A stretch of 64,000 bases of DNA, taken from NCBI RefSeq assembly GCF_034344865.1, contig NZ_CP133774.1:6510001-6574000 (forward strand), read 5' to 3'. Origin of the DNA: Pseudomonas sp. 10S4 (lineage in GTDB: Bacteria > Pseudomonadota > Gammaproteobacteria > Pseudomonadales > Pseudomonadaceae). Shown here one piece after another: positions 46,344 to 53,605 of this stretch. The first letter of the stretch is position 1. Each line of letters starts with the position of its first letter. Both the position numbers and the translations under genes were made by a program. The notes under the pieces are model-generated. The model did no database searches. It worked only from the letters and a program-made list of their open reading frames with translations, and was not told the DNA's origin.

Positions 46344-48292
46344 TGAGCGCACCTGTTCTCACTACTCTGCTGGTGGCTAACCGTGGCGAAATTGCTTGCC
46401 GGGTGATGCGCACCGCCAAAGCCTTGGGCCTGACCACCGTCGCCGTGCACAGCGCCACCGACCGTGACGCCCGGCACAGCCGCGAAGCGGATATCCGCGT
46501 AGACCTGGGCGGCAGTAAAGCTGCCGACAGCTACCTGCAAATCGACAAACTGATTGCCGCCGCCCAGGCCAGTGGCGCTCAGGCGATTCACCCTGGCTAC
46601 GGTTTTCTTTCCGAAAACGCCGGGTTCGCTCGCGCCATTGAAGCCGCCGGCCTGATTTTCCTCGGCCCACCCGCCGCGGCCATCGACGCCATGGGCAGCA
46701 AATCCGCCGCCAAAGCCTTGATGGAGACCGCCGGCGTGCCATTGGTACCCGGCTATCACGGCGAAGCCCAGGACCTCGATACCTTCCGCGACGCCTGTGA
46801 ACGCATCGGTTATCCGGTGCTGCTCAAGGCCACGGCTGGTGGTGGCGGTAAAGGCATGAAAGTGGTCGAGGACGTCAGCCAGTTGGCCGAAGCCCTAGCC
46901 TCGGCCCAGCGTGAAGCGAAATCCTCGTTCGGCGATTCGCGGATGCTGGTGGAAAAGTACCTGCTCAAGCCACGTCATGTGGAAATCCAGGTCTTTGCCG
47001 ATCAACACGGCAACTGCCTGTACCTGAATGAACGGGATTGCTCGATCCAGCGCCGGCACCAGAAAGTCGTCGAAGAAGCACCCGCACCAGGCCTGAGCCC
47101 AGAACTGCGTCGCGCCATGGGCGAAGCGGCTGTGCGCTCGGCGCAAGCCATTGGTTATGTCGGCGCCGGCACGGTGGAGTTTCTGCTGGATTCGCGCGGC
47201 GAGTTCTTCTTTATGGAGATGAACACGCGCCTGCAAGTCGAACACCCGGTCACCGAAGCCATCACAGGCCTGGACCTGGTGGCCTGGCAGATTCGCGTGG
47301 CGCGCGGTGAAGCATTGCCGATGACTCAGGCTGAGGTGCCGCTGATTGGACATGCCATCGAGGTGCGGCTGTACGCCGAAGATCCGGGCAATGATTTTCT
47401 GCCGGCCACCGGGCGGCTGGAGTTGTATCGCGAGTCGGCCGAAGGTCCGGGGCGGCGGGTGGACAGCGGTGTTGAAGAAGGCGATGAGATTTCGCCGTTC
47501 TATGACCCGATGCTCGGCAAACTGATTGCCTGGGGCGAAGACCGTGAACAGGCTCGGCTGCGGTTGTTGAGCATGCTGGATGAGTTCGCCATTGGTGGGC
47601 TCAAGACCAACATCAACTTCCTGCGCCGGATCGTCGGCCATCCAGCATTCGCTGCGGCGGAACTGGATACCGGGTTCATTCCACGTTATCAGGAGCAACT
47701 GCTGCCAGCGCCTGCCAACCTCAGCGATGAGTTCTGGCAAGCCGCGGCACAGGCGTTTGCGCAGAGCCAAGCGTCGGTGTTGCGTGCCGATGACCCGAGT
47801 TCGCCATGGGCCTTCAACAACGGTTTCCGCGCCGGGCTGCCCAAGGAAATCACCCTGCATTTGAGTTGCGAAGATCAGGATCACGCGCTGACGTTGGGCG
47901 ATGTGAGTACTGCGCAACTCAAGGGCGAACAACTGCTGATCGAACACAACGGCGTGCGCCGCCAGCATCGGGCCATCCGCCGTGGCGACGTGCTGTATCT
48001 GCAATGGGAAGGTGAACTGCGCCGTATCGAGACTTACGATCCAATCGCTGCCGTCGAGTCCAGCCACAGCCATCAGGGCGGCCTGACCGCACCAATGAAC
48101 GGCAGCATCGTGCGAGTGTTGGTGGAGGCCGGGCAAACGGTCGAAGCCGGGGCGCAATTGGTGGTGCTGGAAGCGATGAAAATGGAGCACAGCATTCGTG
48201 CGCCCCATGCCGGGGTGATCAAGGCGTTGTATTGCCAGGAAGGTGAAATGGTCAGCGAAGGCAGTGCGTTGGTGGAGTTGGAAGAAGCGTGA
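46343..48292 (+). CDS. liuD: Methylcrotonyl-CoA carboxylase, biotin-containing (alpha) subunit
   Basis: A 649-residue biotin enzyme. The biotin carboxylase domain fills residues about 8-455, with the ATP-grasp loop LLKATAGGGGKGMKVVEDVS near 162 and EMNTRLQVEHPVTEAITGLD near 293. A linker domain is followed by the biotinyl domain, in which the biotin attachment lysine is K613 in LEAMKMEHS. It uses ATP and bicarbonate to carboxylate biotin for LiuB. ATG 46343 is preferred over a TTG one codon earlier. A hairpin terminator follows directly. Confidence 0.95.
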   Translation: MSAPVLTTLLVANRGEIACRVMRTAKALGLTTVAVHSATDRDARHSREADIRVDLGGSKAADSYLQIDKLIAAAQASGAQAIHPGYGFLSENAGFARAIEAAGLIFLGPPAAAIDAMGSKSAAKALMETAGVPLVPGYHGEAQDLDTFRDACERIGYPVLLKATAGGGGKGMKVVEDVSQLAEALASAQREAKSSFGDSRMLVEKYLLKPRHVEIQVFADQHGNCLYLNERDCSIQRRHQKVVEEAPAPGLSPELRRAMGEAAVRSAQAIGYVGAGTVEFLLDSRGEFFFMEMNTRLQVEHPVTEAITGLDLVAWQIRVARGEALPMTQAEVPLIGHAIEVRLYAEDPGNDFLPATGRLELYRESAEGPGRRVDSGVEEGDEISPFYDPMLGKLIAWGEDREQARLRLLSMLDEFAIGGLKTNINFLRRIVGHPAFAAAELDTGFIPRYQEQLLPAPANLSDEFWQAAAQAFAQSQASVLRADDPSSPWAFNNGFRAGLPKEITLHLSCEDQDHALTLGDVSTAQLKGEQLLIEHNGVRRQHRAIRRGDVLYLQWEGELRRIETYDPIAAVESSHSHQGGLTAPMNGSIVRVLVEAGQTVEAGAQLVVLEAMKMEHSIRAPHAGVIKALYCQEGEMVSEGSALVELEEA

Positions 48293-48297
48293 AATGA

Positions 48298-48329
48298 AGA
48301 TCGGTCCTACGCATTGCGAGGACCGATCT
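48298..48329. terminator. Hairpin between liuD and the convergent S24 repressor gene
   Basis: An 11-base-pair perfect stem, AGATCGGTCCT with AGGACCGATCT, and a ten-base loop occupy the 39 bases between two converging stops. There is no strong T tract, but position suggests shared termination. Confidence 0.65.
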
Positions 48330-48331
48330 GA

Positions 48332-48979
48332 TTAGAATTTGGCTGTTGCCTGAACCACTACGCCGATAATTCGGCATTCCTCGGTGAAAAGGGCTTTCGG
48401 ATACGTCGGATTGAGCGGGACCAGGTAACGCTGCCCACCCTCTTCGATCAGCTTGCGAAACGTCGCCTCGGCGCTGTCCGGCCACTGGGCGATCACCAGT
48501 TTTCCAGGCTCCGGCACAATGGCCGGGTCCACCAGGATCATCATGCCCTCGGCAATGCTGATGCCACTGGGCGCCGTCATCGCATCACCCACCACCACGA
48601 GCCAGAACGCCGGGCCCTGAGCGTGGTAGTCGGTCAGCTCGAAACGCTCCTTGCCATACACCGTCAGCTCACCGTCGCGAACTTCGGCCGGCTCTCGCCA
48701 ATCGCTGACCGGGTAGCGGAAGTACGGATTGTACTTGAGCGCCAGCGGCATCTCTTCATCTTCCGAGATCAGGGGTTCGCGAATCACCATCGCCACTTCG
48801 AGAAAATCCATTCCAAGGGCTTTCAAGACGCGGTTCATGTTGACGATCCCGGGATCGCGACGTTTATTCAGCCAGTGGCCGACGCCGCCCTGGGACATCC
48901 CGAGGCGGTCAGCGAGTAGCTCTTGAGTGAGGTTGAGTTCACTCATCTTGGCCTTGACCAATTCAATCCATTTATCCAT
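48332..48979 (-). CDS. XRE-type repressor with an S24 (LexA/CI) domain lacking the catalytic serine
   Basis: A 215-residue phage-repressor-like regulator: helix-turn-helix at residues 8-60 (MSELNLTQELLADRLGMSQG, then GVGHWLNKRRDPG) and a C-terminal S24 domain with SYPVSDW-like linker FRYPVSDWREPAEVRDGE. The position that should be the nucleophile Ser in GDSM is Ala-133 (GDAMTAP). The general-base lysine K176 (ATFRKL) is retained 43 residues later, the usual distance. Self-cleavage in the RecA/SOS manner should therefore be impossible, although dimer formation and DNA binding can persist. A longer frame from 49021 is less likely than the Met at 48979 (MDKWIELV). It is convergent with liuD. Confidence 0.87.
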   Translation of the reverse strand: MDKWIELVKAKMSELNLTQELLADRLGMSQGGVGHWLNKRRDPGIVNMNRVLKALGMDFLEVAMVIREPLISEDEEMPLALKYNPYFRYPVSDWREPAEVRDGELTVYGKERFELTDYHAQGPAFWLVVVGDAMTAPSGISIAEGMMILVDPAIVPEPGKLVIAQWPDSAEATFRKLIEEGGQRYLVPLNPTYPKALFTEECRIIGVVVQATAKF

Positions 48980-49108
48980 GTGCGGCACGATACGTGGGGG
49001 ACTCCGACCCACAAAACACAAATTGTAGTATTTAAATTCTCGTCACAAATACAGTACGTACTAGGATGGGTTCACGGATCTGAATCTATCACGGAGTTCA
49101 CTATCACC

Positions 49109-49450
49109 ATGACAAACCCCAGCAACGACATGCAGGACATGCAGTTCGACACCACTTTCACCTCGCCAAAGGGCTGCGCCGCCGCACAGCGGGCGCTGGA
49201 TTATTACTTGAAACCAGCTGTTTCAGAGGTGGAAGTCGAGTCGCGCTTTTTCGATGTCAACCGCAACATCAGCAGTGAAGAGGCGTTGGTTCATGCGTCC
49301 GATCTATTGCGCTGTGCCGCCGCTACCGCACAGGAATCAGCCGGAAACCAGCAAGGCACGGGGCGTGCGCTGGCGTTTTCGGTGGTGCACATGATCGATA
49401 TGGCGCAGGCAATGGTCGACCGATCCCTGGATGGTGATCAGAACGACTGA
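49109..49450 (+). CDS. Small conserved Pseudomonas protein (DUF6124-like)
   Basis: A 113-residue soluble protein with no known motif. The segment AAAQRALDYYLKPAVSEVEV followed by a helical C-terminal half (EEALVHASDLLRCAAATAQE, then RALAFSVVHMIDMAQAMVDR) resembles a family of small hypothetical proteins common in fluorescent pseudomonads. ATG 49109 has CACGGAGTTC upstream; the frame continues further upstream to 48923 but overlaps the divergent repressor. It lies back to back with the S24-type repressor, which may control it. Function unknown. Confidence 0.7.
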   Translation: MTNPSNDMQDMQFDTTFTSPKGCAAAQRALDYYLKPAVSEVEVESRFFDVNRNISSEEALVHASDLLRCAAATAQESAGNQQGTGRALAFSVVHMIDMAQAMVDRSLDGDQND

Positions 49451-49509
49451 GACGGAAGTGTTTTCGAGGAGGACAGGAAAGAGTTTTCCAATCGCACAGA
49501 TAAAATCAT

Positions 49510-49540
49510 TTGACTTGCAAACGAGAATGATTATTATTGC
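49510..49540 (+). promoter_or_regulatory. PrrF promoter with Fur box
   Basis: TTGACT (49510-49515) and TATTAT (49532-49537) are separated by 16 bases. ACGAGAATGATTATTATTGC (49521-49540) matches the Fur consensus GATAATGATAATCATTATC well and covers the -10, so iron-loaded Fur would block transcription. Confidence 0.88.
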
Positions 49541-49543
49541 ATG

Positions 49544-49655
49544 CAGCTGATCGCGAGATCAGTCGATGGACCAGAGGACCTTAGGTCGGTCTCCTGGACT
49601 ATCTCCTCATCAGGCTAATCACGGTTTTTGACCCGGCTTTTTGCCGGGTTTTTTT
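49544..49655 (+). ncRNA. prrF: PrrF iron-responsive small RNA
   Basis: A transcript of about 112 bases follows the Fur-controlled promoter. It begins with a CTGATC-GCGA-GATCAG hairpin (49547-49562), contains the conserved PrrF seed CTGGACTATCTCCTCATCAG followed by GCTAATCACGG (49594-49624), and ends in ACCCGGC-TTTTT-GCCGGGT plus a T run (49631-49655). PrrF RNAs are the Pseudomonas counterparts of RyhB: made in iron starvation, they repress mRNAs of iron-rich proteins such as sodB and TCA-cycle enzymes with Hfq. Only one copy is seen here. The rest of the gap to 49930 holds only a small GCCAG/CTGGC hairpin at 49656. Confidence 0.93.
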
Positions 49656-49930
49656 GCCAGTTATTCTGGCTTTGGCTTCAGGCTAATGAAGACTGTAGGT
49701 GCTGCTAATTCGATGGCGGGCATGATATCAAAAGAACATCTATTGGCAAGCGAACCCCGGCAGCACAGGGGTCAAACTAATGAAAAATAGCACTTGAGAA
49801 TCAATTCTACAGCCTCTAAGCTGCTTCGGCGTCAAGGAGGACGCCCCCTCATTTCACCCCGCAATTTCCCCCGATTTATCCCCCTCTTGCGTGTAAAGTA
49901 GCTGCCATAAATCATAATCAGGAATCGACT

Positions 49931-51082
49931 ATGACCGTGGCTAAATCCTCTTTCGACATCAGCGCCAATTTCGACAGCGGCAACATTGAAGTGCTGGACA
50001 TCAGCAATCCGCTTCAAGCCCTTTTGGCGATCAAGCCAGACACCCGCAGCCAGCATTTCCAGTGGTTTCACTTCAAGGCCAGTGGTTTGCATGTCGGTCA
50101 AGAGCACTGGTTTCGCCTGAGTAACGCCAGCAAATCCTCGTACAACAAAGCCTGGGACGGTTATCAAGCGGTAGCGTCCTACGACCACGTCAACTGGTTC
50201 CGCGTACCGACGATCTTCGAAGGCGACTGCCTGCGTTTCAGCCTGGAAGCTACGGCCACCCACGCCTGGTTTGCCTATTTCGAACCCTACAGCCGCGGTC
50301 GCCATGACTGGCTGATCGAGCAGGCGCTGACCAAGGCCGGCACCGAACTGCTGGCCACCGGCAAAAGCATTGAGGGCCGCGATATCCAGTTGCTGCGCAA
50401 AGGCAGTGGCGCCGAAGGTCAACGCAAGGTCTGGATCATCGCGCAACAGCACCCAGGCGAGCACATGGCCGAGTGGTACATGGAGGGCGTGATCGAACGC
50501 CTGGAAAAACATGACGACCCTGTACTGAAAAAACTGCTGGCCAGCGCCGACCTGTACCTGGTGCCGAACATGAACCCGGACGGTGCCTTTCACGGTCACC
50601 TGCGCACCAACGCCAATGGCCAGGACCTTAACCGCGCCTGGCAGAGCGCCAGTCAGGAAGTCAGCCCGGAAGTCCTTTTCGTACAGCAGCAAATGGAAAA
50701 GTACGGCGTCGATCTGTTCCTCGACATCCATGGCGATGAAGAAATCCCCTACGTGTTCACCGCCGGTTGCGAAGGCAACCCCGGCTATACACCGCGGATC
50801 GAAAAGCTGGAAACCCACTTCCGTGATCACCTGAAGCACCTGACCAAGGACTTCCAGACCAAGCACGGCTACACCCGCGACGAGCCAGGCCAGGCCAATA
50901 TGACCCTGGCCTGCAACAGCGTTGGCCAGAAGTTCGACTGCCTGTCGCTAACGCTGGAGATGCCGTTCAAGGACAACAACGATGCGCCGAATGCGCTGAC
51001 GGGTTGGTCTGGTAAGCGCTCGAAGCAATTGGGCAAGGATGTGCTGACGACCGTCGCGGATATGGTTGATACGTTGCGCTGA
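49931..51082 (+). CDS. M14-family zinc carboxypeptidase, cytosolic carboxypeptidase (CCP)-like
   Basis: A 383-residue protein with no signal peptide. Residues about 5-115 form the beta-rich N-terminal domain that precedes the catalytic domain in cytosolic carboxypeptidases (WFHFKASGLHVGQEHWFRLS). Zinc ligands are His-174 and Glu-177 (QQHPGEHMAEW) and His-267 (DIHGDEE); NMNPDGAFHGHLRTNANGQD then LNRAW is the substrate-binding loop, and Glu-343 in LTLEMPF is the catalytic base. Eukaryotic CCPs remove glutamate from tubulin tails; bacterial relatives have unknown substrates. It is monocistronic and ends at a repeat-derived hairpin. Confidence 0.87.
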   Translation: MTVAKSSFDISANFDSGNIEVLDISNPLQALLAIKPDTRSQHFQWFHFKASGLHVGQEHWFRLSNASKSSYNKAWDGYQAVASYDHVNWFRVPTIFEGDCLRFSLEATATHAWFAYFEPYSRGRHDWLIEQALTKAGTELLATGKSIEGRDIQLLRKGSGAEGQRKVWIIAQQHPGEHMAEWYMEGVIERLEKHDDPVLKKLLASADLYLVPNMNPDGAFHGHLRTNANGQDLNRAWQSASQEVSPEVLFVQQQMEKYGVDLFLDIHGDEEIPYVFTAGCEGNPGYTPRIEKLETHFRDHLKHLTKDFQTKHGYTRDEPGQANMTLACNSVGQKFDCLSLTLEMPFKDNNDAPNALTGWSGKRSKQLGKDVLTTVADMVDTLR

Positions 51083-51094
51083 TCACCTTCAAGA

Positions 51095-51143
51095 TCAAAA
51101 GATCGCAGCCTTCGGCAACTCCTACGAAGGCGCGATCTTTTGA
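51095..51143. terminator. Repeat-derived hairpin between convergent genes
   Basis: TCAAAAGATCGC (51095-51106) pairs exactly with GCGATCTTTTGA (51132-51143). It is another copy of the GATCAAAAGATCGCAGCC element seen at 7.7 and 40.5 kb, and it is placed to terminate both converging genes. Confidence 0.7.
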
Positions 51144-51145
51144 CT

Positions 51146-51592
51146 TTATTGCGCCGCTAGCCGCACACAATCCTCTGGCCCCAACAACCGCCCATCCTCG
51201 GCGCGTAACTCCAACGGTCGCACCGGCCGCCCTTGCTCACAATCAACCACCCGTGAATGCGCTTCCCCCGCCTCATAGAAAAACGCTTCGCCCCATTGCC
51301 GCAAGCCGATGATCAACGGGAACAGGCCCTTGCCCTTCTCCGTCAGCACGTATTCCTGATACGCACTGCCATCCGACGCCGGCACCAGATCGAAAATCCC
51401 GTGAGCCACCAACGTACGCAGTCGTGCCGACAGGATGTTCTTGGCCATGCCCAGATTGCGCTGAAACTCGCCGAACCGGCGAATGCCATCGAACGCATCG
51501 CGCACGATCAGCAACGACCACCAATCGCCGATTGCATCCAGTGACCGGGCGACCGGGCATTCGGCGCCTTCCATGCTTGTACGTTTGACCAT
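51146..51592 (-). CDS. HxlR-family transcriptional regulator
   Basis: A 148-residue winged-helix protein. The HxlR core is ECPVARSLDAIGDWWSLLIV (residues 10-29), with the conserved Cys at 11, then RRFGEFQRNLGMAKNILSAR and the wing YQEYVLTEKGKGLFPLII. The Met at 51592 (MVKRTSMEG) is chosen because it starts the conserved domain. Such regulators often respond to electrophiles or redox stress through the N-terminal cysteine. It is divergent from the MFS exporter (96-base gap) and probably controls it. Confidence 0.88.
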   Translation of the reverse strand: MVKRTSMEGAECPVARSLDAIGDWWSLLIVRDAFDGIRRFGEFQRNLGMAKNILSARLRTLVAHGIFDLVPASDGSAYQEYVLTEKGKGLFPLIIGLRQWGEAFFYEAGEAHSRVVDCEQGRPVRPLELRAEDGRLLGPEDCVRLAAQ

Positions 51593-51687
51593 GATCGCGC
51601 TCACAGACTGCAAATGTGGTTGCAATATAAAACCAGCCTCCCTACCGTACAACTGGTTTTATTTTGAAACTAGATCAGGAGCCTGGC

Positions 51688-52923
51688 ATGAAGCCTAACC
51701 AACCATTGAATAGCGGCGTGGTGCTGTTGTTCGCTGTCGCCTGCGGCCTGGCCGTCGGCAATGTGTATTACGCCCAACCGTTGCTCGATGCCATGGCCGA
51801 CGCTTTTGCCATGAACCCGGCGACCATCGGCATCGTAGTCACCCTGACGCAGGTCGGTTACGGCATAGGGCTGTTGCTGCTGGTGCCACTCGGGGATCTG
51901 CTCAACCGGCGACGCCTGATCGTCACGCAAACGCTGTTGTCTGCCGTGGCGTTGCTGATGATCGCATTCGCGCAGAACAGCGCCTGGCTGCTGATCGGTA
52001 TGGCATTGACCGGGTTGTTGGCAGTGGTGACCCAAGTGTTGGTGGCTTATGCGGCAACCCTGGCGATTGCAGCCCAGCGCGGACGCGTGGTCGGCGTGGT
52101 TACCAGCGGCATTGTCGTCGGCATTCTGCTGGCGCGCACCGTGGCCGGCGGCATGGCGGACCTGGCGGGTTGGCGCTCGATTTATCTGCTGTCGGCGGGG
52201 TTGACCCTGTTGATGGCGCTGCTGTTGTTTCGCGTGCTGCCCAAACATGAAGCTGCGCAACCATCCCACACTTATGCAGCGCTGATCGGCTCGGTCTTCA
52301 CTTTGTTCAAGGAAGAACCGGTGCTGCGGCAACGGGCGATCCTCGCCCTGCTGACCTTCACCAGCGCCATGGTGTTGTGGACGCCCATGGTGTTACCCCT
52401 GAGCGCCCCGCCGCTGTCGTTGTCCCACACGCAAATCGGATTATTCGGACTGGCCGGTGCCGCCGGAGCACTGGCGGCGGCCCGCGCCGGACATCTGGCC
52501 GATCGCGGTCTGGGGCAATGGACCAGCGGCCTGTCGCTGTTGTTGATGCTGGCTTCGTGGTTGCCTATCGCGTTCACCCAATCGTCGCTGTGGGCGTTGC
52601 TGCTTGGGGTGATCACGCTGGATCTGGGCTTGCAGGCAGTGCACGTCACCAGCCAGAGCATGATCTACAACGTGCGGCCCGAAGCGCAAAGTCGCCTCAC
52701 TGCCGGGTACATGCTGTTTTACTCGATTGGCAGTGCGCTGGGGTCGATTGGTTCGACGGCGATGTATGCCTGGGGCGGGTGGACTGGCGTTTGCCTGTTG
52801 GGGGCGGGGATTAATGCCGTTGCATTGGGTTATTGGTGGCTGACATTGTCCCGCCAGACACAAAAAACCTGTGGCGAGGGGCTTGCCCCCGTTCGGCTGC
52901 GCAGCAGTCGTAAACCCATTTAA
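51688..52923 (+). CDS. MFS transporter (DHA1-like), C-terminus encoded by a REP element
   Basis: A 411-residue, 12-span major facilitator protein. The opening VVLLFAVACGLAVGNVYYAQ and LLVPLGDLLNRRRLIVTQTL (motif A) place it with YnfM/arabinose-exporter-like drug/sugar exporters. ATG 51688 follows AGGAGCCTGGC. After the last membrane helix the reading frame runs into a GTGGCGAGGGGCTTGCCCCC repeat, which supplies the final residues CGEGLAPVRLRSSRKPI; the ancestral stop is evidently lost. The tail is likely cytoplasmic and may be harmless. Divergent from the HxlR regulator. Confidence 0.88.
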   Translation: MKPNQPLNSGVVLLFAVACGLAVGNVYYAQPLLDAMADAFAMNPATIGIVVTLTQVGYGIGLLLLVPLGDLLNRRRLIVTQTLLSAVALLMIAFAQNSAWLLIGMALTGLLAVVTQVLVAYAATLAIAAQRGRVVGVVTSGIVVGILLARTVAGGMADLAGWRSIYLLSAGLTLLMALLLFRVLPKHEAAQPSHTYAALIGSVFTLFKEEPVLRQRAILALLTFTSAMVLWTPMVLPLSAPPLSLSHTQIGLFGLAGAAGALAAARAGHLADRGLGQWTSGLSLLLMLASWLPIAFTQSSLWALLLGVITLDLGLQAVHVTSQSMIYNVRPEAQSRLTAGYMLFYSIGSALGSIGSTAMYAWGGWTGVCLLGAGINAVALGYWWLTLSRQTQKTCGEGLAPVRLRSSRKPI

Positions 52924-53041
52924 CGCGATCCTTCTGACGGACCGTGTTGCGTGGTTTGGGGGCTGCTGCGCAACCCAACGGGGGCAAGCCCCCTCGCCAC
53001 AAGCAAGCCCCCTCGCCACAGGCAAGCTCCGTCACCACAAT
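52869..53041. repeat. REPIN with a 19-base tandem triplication
   Basis: GTGGCGAGGGGCTTGCCCCC at 52871 (inside the MFS 3' end) is inversely matched by AACGGGGGCAAGCCCCCTCG near 52978. The right arm is extended by three 19-base tandem units: 52985-53003, 53004-53022 and 53023-53041 (CAAGCCCCCTCGCCACAAG, then ...AGG, then the more diverged CAAGCTCCGTCACCACAAT). Confidence 0.85.
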
Positions 53042-53059
53042 GGTTCAGCGATTGGCCTT

Positions 53060-53605
53060 TCAGCCGCGATCCTTGCCCCGCAACATGCTGTCCAGCACAT
53101 CATCCCGGCGTACCCAGCCATGAAACAACGCCGCAGCCAAATGCAGCAGCACCGTCAGGAATAATAGATACGCCAGATACCTATGAGCCTTGCGCAAAAA
53201 CGCAAATACCTGTGCATTTGCCGGCAGTATCGATGGCAACTGCAACGAACTACTGAGCATCACCGGGTCCCCGGCCGCAGAAATCATCGCCCAACCCAGC
53301 AGCGGTAATATCAGCATCAACGCATACAGCAAGACATGGGACGCCTTGGCCGCCAGCGCCTGCCAACCCGGCAGATCCGCTGGCAACGGTGGCTGTTGAG
53401 TCGAGAAACGCACCGCCAGGCGCACGATCACCAACAGCAAAATCGCAATGCCCAAGGGTTTGTGCAAGTGAATCAGCCACTCATGGCGCTCGGACACCGA
53501 GGCCACCATGCCCGCGCCGATAAACAGCATCGCGATGATCATCAGCGCCATCAGCCAGTGCAACAGCCGCGCCAGCGGGGCGAAATGCTTCGGTTGGGCG
53601 CTCAT
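53060..53605 (-). CDS. Cytochrome b561
   Basis: A 181-residue membrane cytochrome with four predicted spans. Heme-ligand histidines are in LARLLHWLMALMIIAMLFIG (residue about 15), HEWLIHLHKPLGIAILLLVI (about 45-50) and in the fourth helix RYLAYLLFLTVLLHLAAALF, with WVRRDDVLDSMLRG at the C-terminus. These proteins pass electrons from the quinone pool to a periplasmic acceptor. It overlaps the catalase-like gene (ATGA) and is its likely electron donor. Confidence 0.9.
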   Translation of the reverse strand: MSAQPKHFAPLARLLHWLMALMIIAMLFIGAGMVASVSERHEWLIHLHKPLGIAILLLVIVRLAVRFSTQQPPLPADLPGWQALAAKASHVLLYALMLILPLLGWAMISAAGDPVMLSSSLQLPSILPANAQVFAFLRKAHRYLAYLLFLTVLLHLAAALFHGWVRRDDVLDSMLRGKDRG

